Assembly (NCBI RefSeq): GCF_051859025.1
Contig: NZ_JBHYGL010000019.1
Location: 5,064-69,063, forward strand
Direction: 5' to 3'
DNA length: 64,000 nt
From: Falsiroseomonas sp051859025
GTDB taxonomy: Bacteria > Pseudomonadota > Alphaproteobacteria > Acetobacterales > Acetobacteraceae
The notes under the pieces are model-generated. The model had not been told where the DNA came from. It did no database searches and worked only from the letters and a program-made list of their open reading frames with translations. Below, one piece after another: positions 54,181 to 62,594 of the stretch. Every line of letters begins with the position of its first letter. Positions within the stretch are counted from its first letter, which is position 1. A program made the translations under genes and the position numbers.

Positions 54181-55410
54181 CCCCTGAATGGCCCGGATCG
54201 CCACGGCCAGCAGCAGCAGCATGCCGATCCACCATTCCTGCCAGATGCCATAGCTCAGCATCCCCACCACCAGCGCCGCGCCATAGGCGCCCACCGCCCC
54301 CGGCCCCAGCCTGGCCGCCGCGAAGCCCAGCGCCGCCAGCATCGCCGCCGCCAGCACCGCCCCCACCGCGCCCAGTTCCAGCCAGACCTGCAGCGCGGCG
54401 TTGTGGGTGTGCAGCGGCAGGCGCTGCGCCGGCGGCCGGGCGAACCAGGTTCGCGATGCCTCGGAGGTCAGGCCGAAGCGGTCCAGCGTCGCGCGATCGA
54501 ACACCGCCGAGCCGCCGGGGATGGCGCGCGCCGATTCGCCGCCCCAGCCCAGCAGCGGGCGTTCGGCGATCCGCTGGTTGGCGAAATCCCAGATCAGGAT
54601 GCGATGCGCGGCGGAGGGCTGGATCGCCTCCAGCCCCGGCAGGCGCGGCAGGATCGCCGCCGTCAGCAGCGGCGCCACCAGCACCACCACCGCGGCGGCC
54701 AGCCCCAGCAAGCGCCCCGCCCAGGGCCCCAGCAGCCAGGCCGCGCCCAGTGCCAGGATGCCCGCGAAGGCCGCGATCTTCGCGGATTCCGCCGGCAGCA
54801 TCACCGAAGCCGCCAGCCCCGCCACCACCAGGGCCACGCGCGCCCACCACCGCAACCCCGGCCAGGCGGCCGCCACCGGCAGCAGCACCGCGATCACGGC
54901 GACGGCCGATTTCAGCCCGAAGAACAGCCAGACCGGCACCTCCCGCAGCCCCCGCACCGCCGCGCGGATGGCATTGCCGCTCAGGTGGTCCGCCGCCGCC
55001 AGCGCGATCCCGATGGCGAGCCCCGCCGCCAGCACCCGCCCCGCCAGCGCCAGGTGCCGTGGCGGCTCTCCCCCCATCGCCCGCGCCGCCGCCGCCGCCA
55101 GCAGCACGAAGCCGCCGAAGCGCAGCCCCGTGCCCAGCGCGCGCAGGGGGTCCGGCGCCCAGGCCGCGCTCACCATCGTCCAGGCCCCGATCGCCAGCGC
55201 CGCCCCCAGCACCGGGCCGATGCGCGGCCAGGGCCAGGCCCCCGTCACCCGCCGCCCCGCCACCACCATCGCCAGCAGGCCGAGGCTCGTCACCAGCGCG
55301 ATGGCGCGGAACTGCAGCACCGCCACCACCGGCACCACGATCAGCATGACCAGGAGGGGAAGCGTCGGGCTTCGGGAAAAAGCGGAGGCTGGCGTCACGC
55401 GGCGATCCAT
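54160..55410 (-). CDS. O-antigen ligase/polymerase-like membrane protein (Wzy_C)
   Basis: A 416-residue polytopic inner-membrane protein with about ten to twelve hydrophobic segments. The large periplasmic loop holds the family features: RILIWDFANQRIAERPLLGWGGES and, nearer the end, LPLHTHNAALQVWLELGAVG, equivalent to the catalytic HNHFLQ-type motif of WaaL and Wzy. It would join O-antigen or another polysaccharide to lipid A-core or polymerise repeats. A second start at 55516 in another frame is a shadow. It converges on the damaged GT4 gene, and the locus appears to be a surface-glycan cluster. Confidence 0.85.
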   Translation of the reverse strand: MDRRVTPASAFSRSPTLPLLVMLIVVPVVAVLQFRAIALVTSLGLLAMVVAGRRVTGAWPWPRIGPVLGAALAIGAWTMVSAAWAPDPLRALGTGLRFGGFVLLAAAAARAMGGEPPRHLALAGRVLAAGLAIGIALAAADHLSGNAIRAAVRGLREVPVWLFFGLKSAVAVIAVLLPVAAAWPGLRWWARVALVVAGLAASVMLPAESAKIAAFAGILALGAAWLLGPWAGRLLGLAAAVVVLVAPLLTAAILPRLPGLEAIQPSAAHRILIWDFANQRIAERPLLGWGGESARAIPGGSAVFDRATLDRFGLTSEASRTWFARPPAQRLPLHTHNAALQVWLELGAVGAVLAAAMLAALGFAAARLGPGAVGAYGAALVVGMLSYGIWQEWWIGMLLLLAVAIRAIQGPRSSKI

Positions 55411-55544
55411 CAACGGCAGGGGCGCGGGCACCAAGCCACAACCCCCCCCACCCCGCAAGCAAGCGCACCCACCCTGCCCCGGCGCCCGGAAACATGGCAG
55501 AACCCCCGCCGGACATCGGCAGCTTCCCAGGGGACGACGACGAG

Positions 55545-56864
55545 ATGGCGCATTACGAACTGGTCCTGCGCGGCGGCACCTGCGTGCTGCCCTGGGGCGA
55601 GCAGGTCACGGATGTCGGCGTCCGCGCCGGCCGCATCGCCACCATCGGCGACCTGTCCCAGGCGCATGCGGAGGAGGAGATCGATTGCCGCGGCCTCCAT
55701 ATCCTGCCCGGCCTGATCGACAGCCACGTCCATCTCCGCGAACCCGGCGACCCGGCGGTCGAGACGATCGAGACCGGCACCAGGGCCGCCATCCTCGGCG
55801 GGCTGGTCGCAGTGTTCGACATGCCCAACACCGCGCCCTCCATCACGACGCGGGAGAAGATCGACTGGAAGCGGGAATTTATCAGTGGCCGCGCCTGGTG
55901 CGACATGGGCTTCTACGTGGGCGCGCTGAAGACCAACATCCCGAACTTGGCCGAGCTGGAAGCACAGCCCAATATCTGCGCCGTGAAGGTCTTCGCTGGC
56001 AGTTCCACCGGCGACCTGCTGATCGAGGATGATGCCAGCCTGGAGGCCGTGATGCGCAGCGGCCGGCGGCGCATCGCCTATCACAGCGAGGATGAGTTCC
56101 GCCTCCAGTCCCGCCGCCCGAACTACACCACGGGGATGCCGCACCGGATGCACGCGGAATGGCGCGACGTGGAATGCGCCTTCCTCGGCACGCGGCGCCT
56201 GATGGCGATCGCCCGCAAGACCAACCGCCCCGCCCATATCCTGCATGTCTCGACGGCGGAGGAACTGAACTACCTCAAGGACTACCGCGACCTCTGCACG
56301 GTGGAGGTGCTGCTGAACCACCTGACCCAGACGGATGAGGCCTATGACCGCCTCAAGGGCTATGCGGTGATGAACCCGCCGATCCGCGACGCGCGGCACA
56401 TGGAGGCCGCCTGGGCCGCCGTGGCGGATGGCACGGTGGACACCGTCGGCTCCGACCACGCCCCGCACAGCCGCGCATCCAAGGAAAAGCCCTGGCCGGA
56501 ATGCGGATCGGGCCTGACGGGGGTGCAGACGCTGGTGCCGCTGATGCTGGACCATGTCTCCGCCGGGCGGCTGTCCCTGTCCCGCCTGGCGGACCTCATG
56601 GCCGCGGGTCCGGCGCGGGTCTATGGCATGGTAGGCAAGGGGCGCCTCGCCGCCGGCTATGACGCCGATTTCACCGTGGTGGACATGAAGCGCAGCCGCA
56701 CCATCGAGGAAAGCTGGATCGTCTCCCCCTGCGGCTGGACGCCCTTCGCCGGCCATCGCTGCACGGGCTGGCCGGTGATGACCATCCTGCGCGGCCAGGC
56801 GGTGATGCGGGAGGATGAGGTGCTGGGCACCCCCGCCGGCGCCCCGGTGCGCTTCGCGCCGTAA
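55545..56864 (+). CDS. pyrC: Dihydroorotase (class I type)
   Basis: Zn-dependent cyclisation of carbamoyl-aspartate to dihydroorotate in pyrimidine synthesis. In the 439-residue product, His61 and His63 (DSHVHLREPGD), the probable carboxylated Lys in CAVKVFAGSSTGD, His in AYHSEDE and ILHVSTAEE, and Asp in VGSDHAPHS are the metal and catalytic residues. A second ATG at 55494 would add 17 acidic/Pro residues. The inner start was chosen because it begins the amidohydrolase beta-sandwich (YELVLRGG). Related hydantoinase-like enzymes are less likely given the REPGD motif. Confidence 0.9.
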   Translation: MAHYELVLRGGTCVLPWGEQVTDVGVRAGRIATIGDLSQAHAEEEIDCRGLHILPGLIDSHVHLREPGDPAVETIETGTRAAILGGLVAVFDMPNTAPSITTREKIDWKREFISGRAWCDMGFYVGALKTNIPNLAELEAQPNICAVKVFAGSSTGDLLIEDDASLEAVMRSGRRRIAYHSEDEFRLQSRRPNYTTGMPHRMHAEWRDVECAFLGTRRLMAIARKTNRPAHILHVSTAEELNYLKDYRDLCTVEVLLNHLTQTDEAYDRLKGYAVMNPPIRDARHMEAAWAAVADGTVDTVGSDHAPHSRASKEKPWPECGSGLTGVQTLVPLMLDHVSAGRLSLSRLADLMAAGPARVYGMVGKGRLAAGYDADFTVVDMKRSRTIEESWIVSPCGWTPFAGHRCTGWPVMTILRGQAVMREDEVLGTPAGAPVRFAP

Positions 56865-56887
56865 CCGCCCACCCTGCCGGGGCGCGT

Positions 56888-56964
56888 GGATTGGACCCCA
56901 CCGCGCTCCGCGCGGATTGGACCCCACTGCGCTCCGCGCGGATTGGATCACGCCGCGCTCCGCC
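56888..56964. repeat. 26-bp tandem repeat, three copies, between pyrC and the Pro/Ala-rich protein gene
   Basis: Units start at 56888, 56914 and 56940, each GGATTGGACCCCAC followed by YGCGCTCCGCGC. Copies 1 and 2 differ at one base and copy 3 is more diverged. The rest of the 244-base gap (to 57108) shows only a GGAGG ribosome-binding site at 57096. Confidence 0.85.
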
Positions 56965-57108
56965 ATCTGGTTGACCGCCATCTGCCCAAGCATCGGGCAG
57001 TGGCCGTCACGCCACCCACCCAGCCGGGGGGCGCCGCACATCGCCGCGGTTGAGGGCATGGCGGCGGGCTGGTAAGGCCCCGGCGGGGATGCGGCGGAGG
57101 CTCTGGTC

Positions 57109-59811
57109 ATGACGGAACGAGGCAGCGGCTTTCCCGATTGGGCGGCACGTCTGAAGATGTCGCTCGCCCAGCCCGCCGCGCCGCAGGCGTCGGCCGCCGC
57201 GCCGCAGGCGCCCGGCCAACCCCCGCAGGCGGCCACCCAACCGCCGCAGGCGCCCGCGCCGGAGGCCGCGGCCGCGCCACCGCCGGCGCCGTCCGTGATC
57301 CCCGCGCCCCCGCCGGCCGCCTCGACGGGCCTGCTCTCCTTCCTCGCCCCCGCAGCGGCATCCCCGGGCGAGGCGCCGCCCGCCGCCTCGCTGCTGGACT
57401 CCCTCGGCACCGCCCCCCCGGCGCCGGCAGCCGGGCTCCTCGCCGCCCTGGCGCCCGAGGCGCCGCAGGCCGCACCGCCGCGCCCAGCCCCGGCTGCGGC
57501 TGCGGCCCCGCCCCCGGGCGCGGTGTCATCCGGATTTTCAATGCTGGGCTCGCTCGGAACCGTCCCCGCGACGGGCCTCCTCGCCGCCCTGGCGCCGACT
57601 GGCGGGGCGCGGGACAGCGAGCTCCCGATGCCCGCCGCCACGCCCCCGGCCGAGGCCCGTCCGGTTTCGCCCCTGACCGGCTACCCCCAGATGGGCTCCC
57701 CCCTTCTCGGCTCCCCCCTCCTGGGCTCACTCGCCAGCCCCTCCGATTCCCCCGCGGCCACCGCCCCGGCGCCCGCGGTGCCGGCAAGCCACGCCGCGCC
57801 GGCACGGCTCACCCCCCTGGCCGCCCCGCCGCCACCGCCCCCCCTGCCGCCCCTGACCACGCTGCTTGCCTCGCTCGCCGCGCAACCGCCCGCCGCCCCG
57901 CCCGCCGTCCCCCCGCAGGCCGAGGGCGGGACCGATCACGCCGCCCCCCAGGACACGGCGCCAGCGGACACGGCACCCGAGGACGCGATGCCGGAGGCTG
58001 CCGCGCCCGAGGCGCCCACCCCCGAGCCCACCACCCCGGAGCCTCCCGCGCCCGAGGCGCCCGCGCCTGAGCTCGCCGAGCCTGAGCCTGGCCCGCCTGA
58101 GCCTGCCACGCCTGAGCCTGGCCCCCCGCCCGCGCCGCTGCTCGCCTCCCTGATCGCGACGCCGCCGCCCGCCGCGCCGGCCCCGCCAGCCTTCACCGCC
58201 TTGCTGGCTGCCCTGGCGGAGGCTGCGCCGCCGCAGGCCCCGGCGCCTGGTCCCGTGCATGCCCCCCCGGCGAACGCGCCGGTGAATGCACCCGCCCATG
58301 CCCAGGCGATCCTCGCCCGCGTCCCGGCACTCGGCGGGCTGCGCCCCACCGCCAGGCCCGAATCGGAGCCCCAGCCCCGCCCGGCGCCGGCCATCGAGAC
58401 CTGGTCCCTCGGCCAGGCCCAAGCCCCGACGCTCGACGCCACGACGCCAGACGCCCCGGCGGCCGAGGCGCCCGCGCCGGACGCACCGCCAGCCCTTGGC
58501 ATGATCGCCGATGCCTGGTCCACGGCCGTCCCCGCCGCCACGGACTCGCCCGTGGAGCCGTCGATGGACCCTGGCGCCAGCATTCCGTTGCCACCCATCG
58601 CGCCGGAAGCCTGGGCCATGCTCGCCCCCCTCGCGCCGCCCGTCCTGTCGCCCCCCCCGGCCTCACCGCCCCCCCCCGAGGCACCGGCCCCCACGGCACC
58701 GGCCCCCACGGCACCGGCCCCAGAGCCCCTGGCTGCGGCGCCTGGCCCACAGGCCATGGCCGACACCCCCGCATCCCTGCCCGCGCCGCCCCCGCTGCCG
58801 GCACCCTTCATCGCTGCGCCGCCCATCCCCGCGCTACCGGTCGCGTCGCCGCCGGTCGCCTCACCGCCGGTCGCCGCACCACCCGTCGCCACGCCCGCAG
58901 CGCCAGCTACCGAGCCTCCCACCGACCAGCCCGACAGGGCAGGCATCGCCAGCGCGGCCCCGCCGCCCGCCATCCCGATGCCGCTCGCCCCGCCCCCCGT
59001 CCCGGTCCCGCCTCCCGCCGCCCTGCCCACCGGGCTGTCGGGCGGCGCGATCCCGCCTCTCGTCCCTCTCCCCGTGCCCGCCCCCCCGGCGCCCTTATCC
59101 CCGGCGCCCGTATCTCCGCCGGCCATCGCCGCGGCGCCGCGGCCCGACTCACGGCCCGACCCGCGCAACGACGTCTCCGTCGCCATGGCCTATGCGGCGC
59201 TCACGGGCTCGACCCTGCCGCCGGCATCCGGGGCGCAGGGCGCCGAATGGCTGGCCGTCGAGCACAGCCTGCGGGATGCGCGGGGCAGCTGGGCCGGCCT
59301 GCTCTTCGGCACCAGCGGCGACCAGGGGGCGGACATCGCGCTGACCGCCACCCGGGTCGCCCGCGCCCAGGGCCTGGCGCCCCGCCTGGTGGCGACCGAG
59401 GCGGCGGCCGACCGGCTCCGGCAGCTTCAGTCACGGCTGCAGGCGGAAGGCCTCGACCCCACGGCCGCGCGCGTGATGGGCGGCAACGCCACCGCGGAGC
59501 CCAGCCGCGCCGGCAGCGCCGCGCCGCTGGCGCAGCACCTGCTAGCGGAAGCGCCTGCCTGGGACCTGGTGCGGGTCGCGGTGCGCGGCCTCATCCCGCC
59601 GCTGCTCAACAACGCGGGGGCGCTGCTGAACGAACGGGTGCGCTGGCTTCTCCTCAGCACCCATGCGCGGGGGGAGGAAGCGCTGTCCGTCCGCATCCTC
59701 GATGCCGCGGGATGGCGGCTGGTGGCGGAACGCCCGGCGATCCTGGACCTCGCCGCGCCCCGCAGGGCGCAGCGCAACGGCACCCAGCTGTGGCGCGGCC
59801 CCCTGGCCTGA
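57109..59811 (+). CDS. Large Pro/Ala-rich protein with C-terminal FkbM-like domain
   Basis: A 900-residue product. The N-terminus (TERGSGFPDWAARLKMSLAQ) has no signal peptide. Residues about 20-685 are a low-complexity chain dominated by Pro and Ala with Glu, Leu and Thr, containing short repeats such as tandem TAPAP units (15-bp units from 58681) and PPVAS units. The last ~215 residues are compact. SWAGLLFGTSGDQGADIALT and LVATEAAADR look like a degenerate SAM-methyltransferase start, and LLNERVRWLLLSTHARGEEALSVRILDAAGW plus GTQLWRGPLA (read in parts) match the end of FkbM methyltransferases. The usual acidic and Gly motif residues are changed, so catalysis is doubtful. GGAGG lies 8 bases before the ATG. 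Confidence 0.75.
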   Translation: MTERGSGFPDWAARLKMSLAQPAAPQASAAAPQAPGQPPQAATQPPQAPAPEAAAAPPPAPSVIPAPPPAASTGLLSFLAPAAASPGEAPPAASLLDSLGTAPPAPAAGLLAALAPEAPQAAPPRPAPAAAAAPPPGAVSSGFSMLGSLGTVPATGLLAALAPTGGARDSELPMPAATPPAEARPVSPLTGYPQMGSPLLGSPLLGSLASPSDSPAATAPAPAVPASHAAPARLTPLAAPPPPPPLPPLTTLLASLAAQPPAAPPAVPPQAEGGTDHAAPQDTAPADTAPEDAMPEAAAPEAPTPEPTTPEPPAPEAPAPELAEPEPGPPEPATPEPGPPPAPLLASLIATPPPAAPAPPAFTALLAALAEAAPPQAPAPGPVHAPPANAPVNAPAHAQAILARVPALGGLRPTARPESEPQPRPAPAIETWSLGQAQAPTLDATTPDAPAAEAPAPDAPPALGMIADAWSTAVPAATDSPVEPSMDPGASIPLPPIAPEAWAMLAPLAPPVLSPPPASPPPPEAPAPTAPAPTAPAPEPLAAAPGPQAMADTPASLPAPPPLPAPFIAAPPIPALPVASPPVASPPVAAPPVATPAAPATEPPTDQPDRAGIASAAPPPAIPMPLAPPPVPVPPPAALPTGLSGGAIPPLVPLPVPAPPAPLSPAPVSPPAIAAAPRPDSRPDPRNDVSVAMAYAALTGSTLPPASGAQGAEWLAVEHSLRDARGSWAGLLFGTSGDQGADIALTATRVARAQGLAPRLVATEAAADRLRQLQSRLQAEGLDPTAARVMGGNATAEPSRAGSAAPLAQHLLAEAPAWDLVRVAVRGLIPPLLNNAGALLNERVRWLLLSTHARGEEALSVRILDAAGWRLVAERPAILDLAAPRRAQRNGTQLWRGPLA

Positions 59812-59814
59812 GGC

Positions 59815-60438
59815 TCAGGTCCGGATTTCGCGCCGCGCCGCCGGCACCGCGGGGGGACGCGCGGCGGGGGTGGCGGCGGGTGCCGCGGCGGGGCTCGCGG
59901 CCGGCGGAGCCGCTGGCGCCGTGGCGGGCGGAGCCGCTGGCACAAGGGCAGGCGGGGCCGCTGGCACCCTGGCGGGCGGGGCCGCTGGCGCGGCGGCTTC
60001 CGGCGGCGGCACATAGGCGGGCGCGCTGAAGGGTGGCGCGCTGAATACGGGCGGGGCCGCGGCCGGCGCCGAGGCGAGGGGCGGCGTCGGCGGGTCCGCC
60101 ACCTGCCGGGCACTGCCGGGCGGCGGGCTGGTCCAGCAATCCACCCGTCCCAGGCTCGGCGTGCAGAAGGCCTGCGGCGGCGGCGGCCCGGGCGGCGGCG
60201 CGCACCAGCTCTCCCGCCGCTCCAGCCGCACGATGGAACAATCCTGGCCCGTCATCAGGCTCGCCACATGGTCCACCGGCGTCCGGCCGGTCAGCACCAC
60301 GCTCGCCCCCCCGACCACCAGCGCCGGACCCATCGCCTGTTCCGCGAAACACCCCCCCAGCAGCAAGGGCAGCGCCACCGCCAGGGCGGCGGGGGGCAGG
60401 CGGAGGGGACGCTCAGACGGGGTCTTGCGGGGCTGCAT
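59815..60438 (-). CDS. Conserved lipoprotein with Pro/Ala-rich tail
   Basis: A 207-residue predicted lipoprotein with lipobox LLLGGC and lipidated Cys30. A compact Cys-containing domain follows (GRTPVDHVASLMTGQDCSIVRLERRESWC, then AFCTPSLGRVDCW, in parts), which I know as a conserved alphaproteobacterial unknown. Its four Cys could form disulfides in the periplasm. The last ~90 residues are Pro/Ala repeats, encoded partly by four 24-bp tandem units. It is tail-to-tail with the 900-residue Pro/Ala protein, 3 bases apart. A GTG start at 60471 is possible; the ATG at 60438 follows GGAGG. Confidence 0.78.
   Translation of the reverse strand: MQPRKTPSERPLRLPPAALAVALPLLLGGCFAEQAMGPALVVGGASVVLTGRTPVDHVASLMTGQDCSIVRLERRESWCAPPPGPPPPQAFCTPSLGRVDCWTSPPPGSARQVADPPTPPLASAPAAAPPVFSAPPFSAPAYVPPPEAAAPAAPPARVPAAPPALVPAAPPATAPAAPPAASPAAAPAATPAARPPAVPAARREIRT
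59903..59998. repeat. In-frame 24-bp tandem repeat, four copies, inside the lipoprotein gene
   Basis: Units begin at 59903, 59927, 59951 and 59975, each opening GGCGGRGCCGCTGGC on the plus strand. They encode 8-residue Pro/Ala units, so copy-number change would alter tail length without a frameshift. Confidence 0.8.
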
Positions 60439-60521
60439 GGCGCGAAGCTGCGCCTCCGGGCTTAACGTCACCTGAACACGCCGCTATGGTCCGCCCCCTG
60501 CCGGACCAATGAGGATCGCCC

Positions 60522-61172
60522 GTGCCCGATATCTTCGACGAGGTCGAAGAGGACCTTCGCGCCGACCGTGCCCGCCGCCTCGCGCGGCAATGGGGCGGCG
60601 TCGCCGTGGGCGTCGCGCTGCTCGCGCTCGCCGCGACCGGCGGCTGGCAGGGCTGGCGCTGGCACCAGGCCAGCCAGGCCGCCGCCGCCGCCAGCACCTA
60701 CATGACGCTGCATCGCGGCGCGGAGCGGGAGGGCGCTGACCTGCCCGCCACGGCGGACGGCTTCGCCGCCATGGCCCGGGAAGCCCCCGCGGGCTACCGC
60801 ACCCTCGCGCGGCTGCGCGCCGCGGCACTGAAGGCCGAGGCCGGCGACGCCGCCGCGGCCCTCGCGCTGTGGGAAGCCGTCGCCGCGGATAGTGATGCCG
60901 ATCGTCTCTACCGCGACCTGGCCACCCTGCTCGCCGTCGGCCATGCGCTGGAAAGCGGGGACCCCGCCCAGCTCGCGGCCCGCATCGGGCCGCTGACCGT
61001 TGCCGGCAATCCCTGGCAGGCCCCGGCGCGGGAGATCGCGGCCCTGGTCGCCATCCGCCGCGGCGATACCGCCGATGCCCGCGCCCGCCTGCAGGCGCTG
61101 GCGACGGATGCCACCGTGTCCCCGACCATGCGGGAACGCGCACAACGGGTTGCAGCGGGGCTCGGAAGCTGA
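60522..61172 (+). CDS. yfgM: YfgM-like membrane-anchored TPR protein
   Basis: A 216-residue protein with a cytoplasmic N-terminal tail (PDIFDEVEEDLRADRARRLARQW), one membrane span (about 25-45) and a periplasmic TPR domain. This is the YfgM/TPR_21 family, which works with the Sec translocon-associated chaperone network. It starts with GTG after GAGGATCG. Its TGA overlaps the bamB ATG, and yfgM-bamB-der is a conserved order, which supports the call. Confidence 0.87.
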   Translation: MPDIFDEVEEDLRADRARRLARQWGGVAVGVALLALAATGGWQGWRWHQASQAAAAASTYMTLHRGAEREGADLPATADGFAAMAREAPAGYRTLARLRAAALKAEAGDAAAALALWEAVAADSDADRLYRDLATLLAVGHALESGDPAQLAARIGPLTVAGNPWQAPAREIAALVAIRRGDTADARARLQALATDATVSPTMRERAQRVAAGLGS

Positions 61173-62512
61173 TGACGAAGATCCTGACCACGCGCGGCAC
61201 CCGCCGCGCCGCCCTCCTCGGCGCCGCCGGCTTCCTCGCGGGCTGCGACACGCTCGACGGCATCCTCGGCACCCGCAAGCAGCCGCTGCCCGGCGAACGC
61301 CGCACGGTGATGCGCGCCGATCCCGAACTGACCGCCGATGCCGGCCAGGAAGGCCGCCCCGTCACGCTGCCGGCGCCGCAGCCGATCACGGATTGGCCGC
61401 AGGCCGGCGGCCTGGCCAGCCACGCCGCCCCCCATGCCGAGATCCCCGGCACGCTGCGCCAAGCCTGGCGCAGTTCCATCGGCTACGGCTCCGGCTACCG
61501 CCAGCGCATCACCACGGGCCCGGTCATCGCCGGCGGCACGGTCTATGCCGTTGATGCCTATGGCGAGGTCACAGCCCATGCGCTGGATACCGGCGGCCGC
61601 CGCTGGCGCCGCGACACGGCGCCGGAGGAAGACCGCGACGGCGCGGTGGGCGGCGGCGTCGCGGTGGAAGGCGGCGTGGTCTATGTCGCCACCGGCCAGG
61701 CCGAGGTTCTGGCCCTCTCCCCGGAAGACGGCACCGTTCGCTGGCGCGTCCGGGTCCCCGCGCCGACGCGCGGCGCCCCCACCGTCGCCAATGGCCGCAT
61801 CTTCGTCGTCACGGTGGAAAACCACCTCATCGGCCTCTCGGCCGAGGATGGCCGCCGCCTCTGGACGCATCGCGCCGGCGCCCAGGCCACCATCCCCTTG
61901 GGCCTCCCCGCACCTGCGGTGGAGGGCGAGACCGTCGTCGCCGGCTTCGGCACGGGTGAGATGGCGGCCGTTCGCGTCACCGATGGCCGCCTGCTGTGGC
62001 AGGAAGGCCTCGGCAATGCGGGCGCGACCAGCCTGTCCGACATCGTCGGCATCACCGGGCTGCCGGTGATCGACCGCGGCCGCGTCTTCGCCGCCGGCCT
62101 GTCCAACACCACCATCGCGGTCGACCTGCGCAGCGGCCGGCGCCTGTGGGAACGGGCCTTCGGCGGCGGCAATGGCGTGGCTTCCGCCGGCGACTGGGTC
62201 TTCGCCGTCACGCGCGGGGGTGAAGCCGTGGCCGTCGGCCGCAATGATGGCCGCATCCGCTGGGTGCTGGAACTGGACCCCACCCCGGAAGGCGGCCGCC
62301 GGCGGGATGCCACGCGCTTCGGCCCGCCGCTGGTCGCGGGCGGCCTGGTGCTGGTCCCCTCCAGCCGGGGCGAGTTGCTGCAGATCGACCCCGGCGCCGG
62401 CACCATCGCCGGGCGCGTGCCCCTGTCCAGCGGCAGCACCCTGCCGGTGGCGGTGGCGCAGGGCACGGTCGTGGTGCTGGGCGATGACGGGACGCTGATG
62501 GCGCTGCGGTAG
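61172..62512 (+). CDS. bamB: Outer-membrane assembly lipoprotein BamB
   Basis: Beta-propeller lipoprotein of the BAM complex that inserts outer-membrane beta-barrels. The 446-residue product has a signal peptide with lipobox FLAGC (Cys25) and then PQQ-like repeats (for example TVYAVDAYGEVTAHALDTGGRRW, VYVATGQAEVLALSPEDGTVRW and LLQIDPGAGTIAGRV, read in parts), making an eight-bladed propeller. It is coupled to yfgM by TGATG overlap and followed by der. It works with SurA and LptD, encoded elsewhere in this window. Confidence 0.92.
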   Translation: MTKILTTRGTRRAALLGAAGFLAGCDTLDGILGTRKQPLPGERRTVMRADPELTADAGQEGRPVTLPAPQPITDWPQAGGLASHAAPHAEIPGTLRQAWRSSIGYGSGYRQRITTGPVIAGGTVYAVDAYGEVTAHALDTGGRRWRRDTAPEEDRDGAVGGGVAVEGGVVYVATGQAEVLALSPEDGTVRWRVRVPAPTRGAPTVANGRIFVVTVENHLIGLSAEDGRRLWTHRAGAQATIPLGLPAPAVEGETVVAGFGTGEMAAVRVTDGRLLWQEGLGNAGATSLSDIVGITGLPVIDRGRVFAAGLSNTTIAVDLRSGRRLWERAFGGGNGVASAGDWVFAVTRGGEAVAVGRNDGRIRWVLELDPTPEGGRRRDATRFGPPLVAGGLVLVPSSRGELLQIDPGAGTIAGRVPLSSGSTLPVAVAQGTVVVLGDDGTLMALR

Positions 62513-62594
62513 GCTGGCCGCCACCGCCGAACACGACAGGGGCGCTGGCCGTGCTATAGGCGCGGTCAGCATTACCTGATCGAACCCCTTCCCC

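Noticed and set aside
57180..59150. CRISPR-like or VNTR array in the Pro/Ala region
   Set aside because: The repeats are short, in-frame and irregular, without uniform repeats and spacers or cas genes.
57936..59186. 416-codon minus-strand Gly/Ala/Ser-rich frame
   Set aside because: It is the reverse of the Pro/Ala-rich region. The plus-strand gene has a GGAGG site and a structured C-terminal domain.
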